Below, in pieces: positions 15,695 to 22,315 of a stretch of DNA of 22,315 nt. Source of the DNA: a virus; the IMG/VR virus record IMGVR_UViG_3300025133_000642, positions 1-22,315 of that record; one strand, written 5' to 3'. The notes under the pieces are model-generated. The model had not been told where the DNA came from, did not search any database, and saw nothing but the letters and a program-made list of their open reading frames with translations. The translations under genes were made by a program, and so were the position numbers. Within the stretch, counting starts at the first letter, position 1. Every line of letters begins with the position of its first letter.

Positions 15695-17606
15695 TTACAT
15701 TCTCCGTTAAGTCTACGACCTCACACGCACCCCCATGGCACGCAAGCTCTTGTGAACCAGTAGTATGATCTTCTGTCTCATACCGAGTTAATTTATCCCA
15801 AGGCAAATCGAGAGGCATCTCTAAGACGAGAGTCTCATACTCGTACTCAGTTAAGGCTTCGAAAGGAGCTTGGTCATATATATTATCATCATAAGGGAGA
15901 AAGGAAACGCCTGAGATATAATCCCAATTCTTCCAGACCCAGTCCCCAATCGCCATGAAGTCTTTATCAGTATATGATACAGTGATACTTGGTTTATGAT
16001 CACACCAATGCTTTTGATACTCAAGCCAGAGATCTAGGTGATCTGCGGGATTAAGTTCTGCTTGGGTGATACAATCCATAGGAGACTTGATAGGGAAAGA
16101 AAAGATTACAGTCTTATCTGTATTCGCTAGGCAGGGCTCGTTGGGGATACCGTTGTCTATCATAAACTGACAGATTGGGTCGGTAATATCAATACGTACA
16201 CGACGTACGTAGTATTGGGAATACCTAGGGTGTAAGCCAGAAGCCGTACCAGCCACAAGACTCGTAGTTCCTGAGGGCTTACAGCATGTCAAGGCTTTCG
16301 ACGGAGGTATCCCGAGCTTCTCTGACCACCGAAGGTTGGTCGCTTCGGCTTCTTCTTTGAGCTTCTTAAGAGTCCAGCGAAGCTTGGGCATACCAAGTTG
16401 ACCAGACATGAGCTTATTATCATAGATACCCGTATAGGATACCCCAAGTAATCTCTCTTCTTCACAGTTCTCCTTCCACTTCCCATCTAGATAGGGGAAA
16501 TTACAGGCTGCGGACTGGACCGTACCCAGTATAGTAGCGATCCTGACCTTATCTAACAAGGTTTCCAGTGTGTCCTCAGACCGTATCACAACTTCCGTTA
16601 AGTTACAGAACTGTTTATCTCGGAGAATAATCTCAGAGCAAGGATTTGTCCCGAAGGAGATACCCTCAATCTCTCGACCAGATTTCTCAGCCAGATTCTT
16701 GAGAGCTTCGCGGTTACATATACCACGCTCTCCAGATTTAGAATTATATAATGAGGTCCACTCATCGAGGAACTCAGACATGGTTGGCTTGGTCTCATAG
16801 ACAGCCGAGTTGTTAGCTAGACGGCGATGCCCTGCGGCTTCCCACCAAGGGCCAGCCTTACAGTTAGCCATCTCTCGGTCACCTAAGTCACTGAGGGAGA
16901 TCAAGGCTGATCGTCTCACAGAGCCTACGATGACGATCTCACCAATCATACAGGCTAGATCGTGGATCTCAATGCTCTTGAGCTTCCGGCCACGGGCTGT
17001 CATGAACTTATTTACAGTGAACCGAAAGAGTTTCTCTAGCGGATCAGGCCCAGAGGCCCTGCCTCCGAAGGTCTTTAGTCGTTCGCCAGCAGGCCTAATC
17101 AAATGTGTCTCCCATGTAGGGTGACGGCCAGCAAACAAGGCAGTTAGTAGGCTATGGTAGGCATTAGCCCAGCCATATCGAGAGTCCTCGACTACAATAA
17201 TATTATCTACACAACGTACAATCTCCTCAGGAACCTCAGGTAATAGGTTTACCTCTTGGGCCTCACAGGAGAAGCCTACGCCGGTACCACAACACAAGAT
17301 CTGAAGGAGATTAGGTAAAGATCTGATCTCATTGATCGCAATATACGAACAGTTGTATAAACAAGTGTCATCTACGTCAGAAGCGGGGCCAGCGGTCATC
17401 AAAGCACGCATGCTTGGGAAGACCTCGCGTTGTTGGGTCGCCAAGCGAGCCCGTTTCCACTCGTGATTGTCCAGAGATATACCAAAACGAGTACTCATGT
17501 AGTCATAGTACCTATCTACACACTCGAACCAGCGTTCGCGTCTCTGTTTTGTTTCATCCCACCTACAATACTTCGATTTCACAATGAATTTTTGAAAGTT
17601 ATCCAT
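15681..17606 (-). CDS. nrdJ: Adenosylcobalamin-dependent (class II) ribonucleoside-triphosphate reductase, monomeric type
   Basis: The protein has 641 residues from ATG at 17606. It reduces ribonucleotides to deoxyribonucleotides using B12. Against Lactobacillus leichmannii RTPR (739 residues), all five key cysteines are present. C86 (NCSYIAI) and C334 (QFCNL) are the redox pair. C323 in GTNPCSEI carries the thiyl radical, with N321 and E325 beside it and the C323-C334 spacing of 11 conserved. C623 and C628 (CHGGACEV) are the C-terminal shuttle. GVRRSA-like SVRRSA and KPSGTTS motifs also match. The stretch between C86 and the FGGRASGP block is clearly shorter than in RTPR, where the allosteric dNTP site lies. 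The start is uncertain: an in-frame TTG at 17627 overlaps the exonuclease, and neither start has a well-spaced SD. Confidence 0.95.
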   Translation of the reverse strand: MDNFQKFIVKSKYCRWDETKQRRERWFECVDRYYDYMSTRFGISLDNHEWKRARLATQQREVFPSMRALMTAGPASDVDDTCLYNCSYIAINEIRSLPNLLQILCCGTGVGFSCEAQEVNLLPEVPEEIVRCVDNIIVVEDSRYGWANAYHSLLTALFAGRHPTWETHLIRPAGERLKTFGGRASGPDPLEKLFRFTVNKFMTARGRKLKSIEIHDLACMIGEIVIVGSVRRSALISLSDLGDREMANCKAGPWWEAAGHRRLANNSAVYETKPTMSEFLDEWTSLYNSKSGERGICNREALKNLAEKSGREIEGISFGTNPCSEIILRDKQFCNLTEVVIRSEDTLETLLDKVRIATILGTVQSAACNFPYLDGKWKENCEEERLLGVSYTGIYDNKLMSGQLGMPKLRWTLKKLKEEAEATNLRWSEKLGIPPSKALTCCKPSGTTSLVAGTASGLHPRYSQYYVRRVRIDITDPICQFMIDNGIPNEPCLANTDKTVIFSFPIKSPMDCITQAELNPADHLDLWLEYQKHWCDHKPSITVSYTDKDFMAIGDWVWKNWDYISGVSFLPYDDNIYDQAPFEALTEYEYETLVLEMPLDLPWDKLTRYETEDHTTGSQELACHGGACEVVDLTENVNVTS

Positions 17607-17616
17607 AATTTGTTCT

Positions 17617-18372
17617 TTATACTCCAACTTTAGGGACCCAAAGGTCGATTTCGTTTGTTATGCTATCATAATCCCCGTTTCGTAGGATCCTAACGCACCT
17701 AGCCATGGCAAGAGCCAAGTCTAAGTCCTCAAGATCGCACGTATGCTTGGGAATATACTTTTCATTTGAATACATGTCTATAATATTTTGAATTATGTCC
17801 TCACCTTCCCACTTTTTGAGGAAAGATCGAGCTCTTTTGTGCCCTATCCGCCAGAGACCGGGGATTGTATCAGTACTATCTCCTGCCATCCATTGAACCA
17901 AGAAGAATTCATCTGCTTCCTCTTCGGTGACGTGTACAGGAGCATCCTCCTTGTCCGGATTGAAGTGCCATCCCGGTACACACCTCAAGTCCTTGTCAAT
18001 TGTCACGGAAACCGCCTCGTAGCCTGAAGCTCGCATCCCAAGGATGTCATCAGCCTCCAGTTTGTCTATAAATTCACAGTTATAGATATCAAACATATAG
18101 TCTCGTACTTCTGAGAGATATTCGGGGGTAGGTTGTCCTTCCCGACTCATCTTATAGCGAGGCCAGACTTCTCTTCGGTAGTTATCTTTGCGGCTACAGC
18201 TGAGACACATCGTGAACTCATCTGTCTCAGCTGGCAACCAGTTCTCTAGGTATTCCTCAATCATCTGGGGAATAAACGCAGGGTCATCAGACTCAGCCCT
18301 AAAGGCTACACGGTAAGCCACAATGTCAGCGTCAATCGCTGCCTTCGTCGGGCACGGGGGGATCTTCTCCAT
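17617..18372 (-). CDS. T7 gp6-like 5'-3' exonuclease (FEN/RNase H family)
   Basis: The protein has 251 residues (T7 gp6 has 300). In T7 this nuclease removes RNA primers and degrades host DNA to nucleotides. The metal-binding acidic residues of the FEN/PIN-like family are in order: AAIDADIVAYR (D14, D16), KLEADDILG (E106, D108, D109), TIDKDLRCVPG (D126, D128), and AGDSTDTIPGLWRIG (164 onward). The last is the helix-hairpin-helix entry that contacts DNA. An in-frame TTG occurs at 18378, but AAGGAG lies 7 nt before the ATG at 18372, which decides the start. The gene overlaps the kinase end by 41 bp and its TAA precedes the likely reductase ATG by 10 nt. Released dNMPs would be substrates for the adjacent kinase. 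Confidence 0.92.
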   Translation of the reverse strand: MEKIPPCPTKAAIDADIVAYRVAFRAESDDPAFIPQMIEEYLENWLPAETDEFTMCLSCSRKDNYRREVWPRYKMSREGQPTPEYLSEVRDYMFDIYNCEFIDKLEADDILGMRASGYEAVSVTIDKDLRCVPGWHFNPDKEDAPVHVTEEEADEFFLVQWMAGDSTDTIPGLWRIGHKRARSFLKKWEGEDIIQNIIDMYSNEKYIPKHTCDLEDLDLALAMARCVRILRNGDYDSITNEIDLWVPKVGV

Positions 18373-19072
18373 CCTCAAACTCCTTCATTAAGATATCAAT
18401 CAGCTCACTGAGCATGTCTTCTAATTCTTCAGTATCATAAGTAACATCTGCGTCATCTAGGTTAGTAGTTAACCCAGCTGCCGATACCCCACACCAAATC
18501 GGAGCCATAGCCCTAGTCTTTACCCTTAGGGTTTCGGCATCCCCGTCATTAAGGAGATGATAATCAAACCACGCACCTTGCTCTTGGTCTCCCTCCTCGA
18601 TATCATTAGCCATAGCCTCAGATTCGTGTTGTCTCCAAGCAGCGTCAGCTTCTGGGAGATCTCTAACCCCCGGAGACATGAAGATTAAGGTTGCGTTGTA
18701 CTTTATTCCCATACCTACTTCGTTATGGTATCGACAATCATCTACAATAACACACCTTTCCCAGAAAGGATTACCTTTCTCCAACTCTTCTTTCTCTTCT
18801 TCTACAATTAGGCTTAAGTCCTTTTCAAAAGCCTCAACCCAATGCGAAGGATTTTCCGTTCGTCTCATAGAACCTAGTTCCTGACAGAAGGATCGGTAAT
18901 CCTCGGGAGTTTTGTCTTTAGTGTACCCTCGTTCCTTTGCTTCCCTCTTGAGAGGATCAGCGAAGGATAATAACTTAGGAACCAATCCTAAGTCGAATGA
19001 TTCTTTAGCTATTAGGTTGGCTAGTGTACTCTTACCCACTCTTGCTGGCCCGGAAATAATTATCAACTCCAT
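18332..19072 (-). CDS. Deoxynucleoside monophosphate kinase-like protein
   Basis: The protein has 246 residues from the chosen ATG. It probably phosphorylates dNMPs, feeding host DNA breakdown products to the polymerase. It has a Walker A loop GPARVGKST (8-16), a Walker B-like strand ending VIVDDCRYHNEV (about 108-119), and RQHESE (147-152), the HxSE-type element of phage T4 gp1-like kinases. The C-terminal roughly 45 residues are strongly acidic and probably extra to the kinase core. An in-frame TTG lies 6 bp upstream at 19078, but AAGGAG sits 7 nt before the ATG at 19072 and almost touches the TTG, so I take the ATG. It overlaps the upstream gene by 41 bp and the exonuclease gene by 41 bp. 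Confidence 0.85.
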   Translation of the reverse strand: MELIIISGPARVGKSTLANLIAKESFDLGLVPKLLSFADPLKREAKERGYTKDKTPEDYRSFCQELGSMRRTENPSHWVEAFEKDLSLIVEEEKEELEKGNPFWERCVIVDDCRYHNEVGMGIKYNATLIFMSPGVRDLPEADAAWRQHESEAMANDIEEGDQEQGAWFDYHLLNDGDAETLRVKTRAMAPIWCGVSAAGLTTNLDDADVTYDTEELEDMLSELIDILMKEFEDGEDPPVPDEGSD

Positions 19073-19556
19073 GCTCAATCTCCTTATAGAGTTTATGTGG
19101 TTCTACGTGCATCCCGACTTGAAACCCAACCATCCTTAATATATAACAAATCATTAACCCACAAGACATAAGCTTGAAGGATAAAGGTACGTATCTAAGT
19201 ATCGTCCACCAGAGGATGTACTCTAAGGTATTACCTATTTTAAAATCATCGGCCTTGATGAAATTATAGAGCTGTCGACTATCGACAACTGTACGACCTA
19301 AGTTGACTCTAGATTCTTTAGAGGTTGGGTGTTTTTTTGTGTATGCTTTACTGAATACCTTGTAAGGTATGAAAGAAAACCTTCGTTTTGCGTTAGATGT
19401 AATTACAAACTCATTCCCATCTTCATAACGAAGTAATAAAGCTGCGTGTGTTATCTCTTCTCTCGAAAATAAATAGAAGAAGCCTAGGAACAATGAATAG
19501 ATGTTCCCTAGCCTCCTATCTACCTTATAGAAGAGTACGATAATCTCCGAGCTCAT
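19032..19556 (-). CDS. Probable permuted papain-like (NlpC/P60-like, YiiX/LRAT type) protein
   Basis: The protein has 174 residues. Two blocks suggest the circularly permuted papain-like fold, in which the catalytic His comes before the Cys. The first is ITHAALLLRYEDGNEFVIT (H37 leading a pair of beta strands). The second is SCGLMICYILRMVG (C132 starting a helix). Residues 17-30 (NIYSLFLGFFYLF) are hydrophobic and precede the His block, so membrane contact is possible. Known relatives are amidases, peptidases or acyltransferases acting on cell-wall or lipid substrates. Which applies here cannot be read from the sequence. The start overlaps the DUF4406 stop (ATGA), and the 3' end overlaps the kinase gene by 41 bp and contains its SD site. 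The assignment rests on the His/Cys order alone; it may be a noncatalytic hypothetical. Confidence 0.5.
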   Translation of the reverse strand: MSSEIIVLFYKVDRRLGNIYSLFLGFFYLFSREEITHAALLLRYEDGNEFVITSNAKRRFSFIPYKVFSKAYTKKHPTSKESRVNLGRTVVDSRQLYNFIKADDFKIGNTLEYILWWTILRYVPLSFKLMSCGLMICYILRMVGFQVGMHVEPHKLYKEIEHGVDNYFRASKSG

Positions 19557-19876
19557 TGATACATTATAGTCATGTTAAGCATGGTAGCCAATGAGTGTTC
19601 AATCCTAGCACCCTCAGACTTCTCCCATCCAGTTAACATATAAATGATATCACATGTTGTGATGTCTGTCAAGTCTCTTGACATGACAATCCTCAGTCCA
19701 TCTGTACTAGATAGCTGGGAATCCGTGAGATTTAAGGCCTTGTCTTCCTTACAAGGATTGATGATAGTATAGATACCTTGAGACCCAAGGGCAGCCTCAG
19801 CTCTGTAGAATTCCTTACGATTAAAGTCCTCATAGCCTCGCATAGGACCTGCAATATATAGATTTAATTGTTCCAT
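19553..19876 (-). CDS. DUF4406 / nucleoside 2-deoxyribosyltransferase-like protein
   Basis: The protein has 107 residues and looks like the DUF4406 group of the nucleoside 2-deoxyribosyltransferase superfamily. It opens with LYIAGPMRGYEDFN (6-19), a nucleotide-binding-like loop. It ends with DLTDITTCDIIYMLTGWEKS followed by EGARIEH. E93 in the latter sits where the catalytic glutamate of the transferases lies, and D76 precedes the strand. Known relatives swap bases on deoxynucleosides or hydrolyse deoxynucleoside monophosphates. Activity in this short phage form is inferred only from the fold. The ATG abuts the polymerase stop and the gene ends in an ATGA overlap with the next gene, so all three are probably co-translated. 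A role in nucleotide salvage fits the nearby kinase and ribonucleotide reductase. Confidence 0.8.
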   Translation of the reverse strand: MEQLNLYIAGPMRGYEDFNRKEFYRAEAALGSQGIYTIINPCKEDKALNLTDSQLSSTDGLRIVMSRDLTDITTCDIIYMLTGWEKSEGARIEHSLATMLNMTIMYQ

Positions 19877-21568
19877 TCAGTGGCACTCCGACCAGTTCTT
19901 ACCTACTCTAAATTCTCCGTCCATCTTAATACAACAATTAAGAATCTTACCTGCTTGGGTAATAGCCTGACACCCTAGTGTACCTACGATATCAGAGATG
20001 ACGGGATCACACTCCAACTGCCACTCATCATGAACAGTTGCCATAAAATTCACTTGACCCTTAAAGGGCTTCAAACTCCGCGACAATAATACCTGAGCTA
20101 CCTTCATAAGTATAGCTCCATCGCCTTGTAGTTGTACGTTCAAAGATTTATGAGCAGCTCGGCAAGGAACCTCTCGATGATCTAGCAACGTAATGGTCCC
20201 TTTCTTCTGCACTTGCCACTCAACATTAGCTAAGAGCTGCTTAAGGGCTGGCATTGAATCCAAGTATTGTTTCTTGATCTCCTTACCAACCTTCGGTCCC
20301 TTCTTAACAATCTGCCCTATCTTCAAATCACCAGCACCGTAGATCAAAGCGTAGAAGAAAGTCTTTGCGGATTCTCTATCTGGTAGACCAGCTGCCTTCT
20401 GATTCACGGTGTGAATATCATCATTTAGTACCTGCTGAGCGAAAGCTCCCTTGTCCCATCTAGCCATACGACTAGCGAGTAACCGAGCTTCTAGACCAGA
20501 GGCATCAATACCTACCTGTACCCAGTCCTTACCCGGTACAAACAAAGATCGTGCTCTACTATCTCCAGATACCTGTTGTAGGTTAGGCTGGGAAGCAGTC
20601 ATACGACCAGTTACAGTGCCTTGGGTATTTACCCCTCCGTGGATGCGACCGTCTCTAGATACGTTAGCTCTGAGAATCCAATCTTCCACCTGACTCAGCA
20701 GCTTTGTGATAGCAAAGTATCTTACTAATTCCTTTGCCTCAGAGTAAGGTAGCTTCTTGAGGACAGCCTCATCTACTTTAGGATTACCCTTCTCTGTCTT
20801 AGGCGGTTTCCAGTTATACTTGGTAGCCAACCTTTCCGCTATCTGCTTCCGAGAACCGGGGTTAAACACAGTGACCTTATCCTTTAACCTCTTACCGGTC
20901 TTATCAGAGTATCTTTCCTCAGTAATAGGTAAGAATATCTGACCAAGATCGTCCTCTATACCTACCTTTTCCATGAGAAGGTCAGCTTCGAGGGACTCAG
21001 CGGCCTTGAGATTAAACCCAAAGCCATTAACGATTTGATCCGAAACAATCCGTGCGACTTTATGCTCCAACTTTACCGACTTCGAATACTGTTTTACATA
21101 AGCCTGCTCTGCATGGAATATCTTAGCTGTTATAGCTACGTCCTGCTTACAGTAACGAACCATCTCTTCTGTCAGCTGAGAGAAATCGTGGAATTCCTGC
21201 TTAGGAAAATCGAAATACTCTCCCCAAGACTTTAGACTATTAGATCCCATCGGGTGGTTCTGTCTGTCTGGATACATCAACCGAGAAACAATCAATGTAT
21301 CAAAGAATTTAACATCAATCCGACCATAGTATCTCTCAAGCATTGGGATATCATACATGATGATATTATGTCCGATCAATAAGTCAGCAGTCTTCAGGAA
21401 AGCAACGCCTTCCATCATCTCTCCTCGTAGGAATTCCCAAGTTTCGCCTGTGTCTACGTCTTCCACACACATGCAGAAGATATCATCGCCCTCTGGGATA
21501 GGGCAACCTTTCTTATTAATGACAACTTCGCTCAGGCCGTTGGCCTCGATGTCGAAAGCAAGTCTCAT
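19877..21568 (-). CDS. T7-like family A DNA polymerase with 3'-5' exonuclease domain
   Basis: The protein has 563 residues (T7 gp5 has 704) and is the phage replicase. The proofreading domain carries D6 and E8 in FDIEANGL, D73 in MYDIPML, and D143 in YCKQDVAIT. The polymerase domain has motif A IDASGLEARLL (D355), DIHT (H386), the O-helix RESAKTFFYALIYGAGD (R398, K402, Y406, Y410), and motif C VHDE (H513, D514). The C-terminus GKNWSECH closely matches the end of T7 gp5. Tyr406 sits at the E. coli Pol I position 762, as in T7. The thumb between about residues 209 and 233 is very short, so the T7 thioredoxin-binding insertion is essentially missing. AAGGA lies 8 nt before the ATG. The stop directly abuts the next start (TGAATG). 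Confidence 0.97.
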   Translation of the reverse strand: MRLAFDIEANGLSEVVINKKGCPIPEGDDIFCMCVEDVDTGETWEFLRGEMMEGVAFLKTADLLIGHNIIMYDIPMLERYYGRIDVKFFDTLIVSRLMYPDRQNHPMGSNSLKSWGEYFDFPKQEFHDFSQLTEEMVRYCKQDVAITAKIFHAEQAYVKQYSKSVKLEHKVARIVSDQIVNGFGFNLKAAESLEADLLMEKVGIEDDLGQIFLPITEERYSDKTGKRLKDKVTVFNPGSRKQIAERLATKYNWKPPKTEKGNPKVDEAVLKKLPYSEAKELVRYFAITKLLSQVEDWILRANVSRDGRIHGGVNTQGTVTGRMTASQPNLQQVSGDSRARSLFVPGKDWVQVGIDASGLEARLLASRMARWDKGAFAQQVLNDDIHTVNQKAAGLPDRESAKTFFYALIYGAGDLKIGQIVKKGPKVGKEIKKQYLDSMPALKQLLANVEWQVQKKGTITLLDHREVPCRAAHKSLNVQLQGDGAILMKVAQVLLSRSLKPFKGQVNFMATVHDEWQLECDPVISDIVGTLGCQAITQAGKILNCCIKMDGEFRVGKNWSECH

Positions 21569-21571
21569 TGT

Positions 21572-22225
21572 TTAAATCCTTATATTATTTACTGCTTTTT
21601 CTGTAGATCCCGTAAGACCTAGGAATTTATTAATTGTTTTGATTGTTATCTCAGGAGTGTCTAGCATATCCTCAAAGAATATTTTAAAAGTCCTGACACG
21701 AGAGTCTCTCCACCACCTCGCTATTGAAGCACTACCAAAGTTAACTATATTCTTGAACTGCTGGAGATCTAAGTGCCTATACAGTTCGAGAGACCTCGCA
21801 CGTTGGCTTAGGGGGTCCAGGCGGCCTGCTTTTATTTCTTTATCCATAACTTCTACATCAAGTATAGCAAGCTTCATAAAGCTTAGGGCCTGAGCGTCTC
21901 TGTCCCGTCGATCACAAAGTATAACTCTAGAAGTAAGTCCTTCTGGGATTAACATAGGACCTATAGGTCCTAGTACCTTTACGCCCTTGCCTTGGTTTGC
22001 GTCAGTAAAATAGCTTAGCTGTTTCTCAAAAGGTATATCATAATAACCTTGGGGATTGTGTTTGGAGATCCTTTCTTGAAGATCCTCTGGCACGTCTTGG
22101 CTGTGGAGATAGCTATTCCCTTGGAAGTCGTAGTCATCTACGCCAACCAAGGGAACCCCGAGATGCTGGATGGTCTGCATCATCAGGCTTGAGCCACTCC
22201 TAGGCATACCGGATACTACAATCAT
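21572..22225 (-). CDS. Sulfotransferase-like P-loop protein
   Basis: The protein has 217 residues and resembles PAPS-dependent sulfotransferases, which move a sulfuryl group from PAPS to a hydroxyl or amino acceptor. The N-terminal strand is followed by SGMPRSGSS (residues 5-13), matching the 5'-phosphosulfate-binding loop. Residues 101-115 (VILCDRRDRDAQALS) match the 3'-phosphate-binding RxxRD...S element: R106, R109, D110 and S115, with the serine one position later than usual. A C-terminal INKFLGL segment is also typical of the family. The start is an ATG overlapping the upstream stop as ATGA; no strong Shine-Dalgarno (SD) site is seen, so translation is probably coupled. It lies just upstream of the DNA polymerase, an unusual partner for replication genes. 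The acceptor is unknown. It could also be a related P-loop protein without sulfotransferase activity. Confidence 0.72.
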   Translation of the reverse strand: MIVVSGMPRSGSSLMMQTIQHLGVPLVGVDDYDFQGNSYLHSQDVPEDLQERISKHNPQGYYDIPFEKQLSYFTDANQGKGVKVLGPIGPMLIPEGLTSRVILCDRRDRDAQALSFMKLAILDVEVMDKEIKAGRLDPLSQRARSLELYRHLDLQQFKNIVNFGSASIARWWRDSRVRTFKIFFEDMLDTPEITIKTINKFLGLTGSTEKAVNNIRI

Positions 22226-22314
22226 GTGTCTGGGTCTACAATAGTCTTACCTTCGTCAGTTAACGCGAAGTCAACCTCTCGTAAGCGACCATTGTCTCGA
22301 TCAAACAACAAGCA
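22222..22314 (-). CDS. C-terminal end of an unidentified phage protein (partial, runs off the right edge)
   Basis: An open frame enters from the right edge and ends in TGA after 30 visible codons. The residues read roughly CLLFDRDNGRLREVDFALTD followed by EGKTIVDPDT. The stop overlaps the start of the sulfotransferase-like gene as ATGA, the same tight junction used elsewhere on this strand, which supports it being a real gene end. The piece is polar and acidic with no recognisable motif. I cannot name the protein. Confidence 0.6.
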   Translation of the reverse strand, partial: CLLFDRDNGRLREVDFALTDEGKTIVDPDT

Positions 22315-22315
22315 T

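Noticed and set aside
16810-17124. Open frame of 104 codons on the plus strand inside the reductase gene
   Set aside because: It is antisense to conserved reductase sequence and its composition looks like a shadow of the coding strand.
1-22315. tRNA genes, CRISPR arrays, insertion sequences, attachment sites
   Set aside because: No cloverleaf, repeat-spacer pattern, transposase frame or integrase was seen; almost all bases are in coding sequence.

Overview
The window is a continuous piece of a lytic, T7-like podovirus genome (Autographiviridae-type architecture). Every supported gene lies on the minus strand, so the window reads in transcription order from base 22315 down to base 1. Evidence for this assignment is a T7 gp5-type DNA polymerase, a gp6-type exonuclease, and a collinear gp8 (portal), gp9 (scaffold), gp10 (capsid), gp11 and gp12 (tail tube/nozzle), gp17 (fiber), gp18 (small terminase) series. 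No integrase, repressor, tRNA, IS or CRISPR is visible. Base composition is moderate (mid-40s % GC by eye). The B12-dependent ribonucleotide reductase and the overall gene set resemble phages of aquatic or marine bacteria, but the host cannot be named from this sequence.

Replication and nucleotide module (22315 to about 15680). In transcription order: the C-terminal end of an unidentified protein; a PAPS-sulfotransferase-like P-loop protein; family A DNA polymerase; a DUF4406 (nucleoside 2-deoxyribosyltransferase-like) protein; a probable permuted papain-like (NlpC/P60-like) protein; a deoxynucleoside monophosphate kinase; a 5'-3' exonuclease; and a monomeric class II ribonucleotide reductase. 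The genes are packed with ATGA, TGAATG or longer overlaps, so they are probably translated as coupled units. Together the exonuclease could release host dNMPs, the kinase phosphorylate them, the reductase make new dNTPs, and the polymerase use them.

Head module (about 15694 to 9635). Three small proteins (one clearly charged and helical) precede the portal. After it come a small coiled-coil/one-TM holin-like protein, an unexpected LamG-type jelly-roll protein, a tiny very basic protein, the scaffold, and the major capsid protein. A clear intrinsic terminator follows the capsid gene, as T-phi does in T7. The scaffold-capsid gap (189 bp) is the longest non-coding stretch and carries a hairpin right at the scaffold stop.

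Tail and packaging module (9552 to 1). It holds the tail tube protein, an enlarged nozzle protein with two inserted domains, a T7-anchored beta-helix fiber, a GTG-started small terminase, a second beta-helix spike that starts directly at the shared modular junction, and two small lysine-rich proteins. The internal virion proteins that T7 encodes between gp12 and gp17 are absent from that slot. RNA polymerase, helicase/primase, large terminase and endolysin are not in this window and presumably lie outside it.
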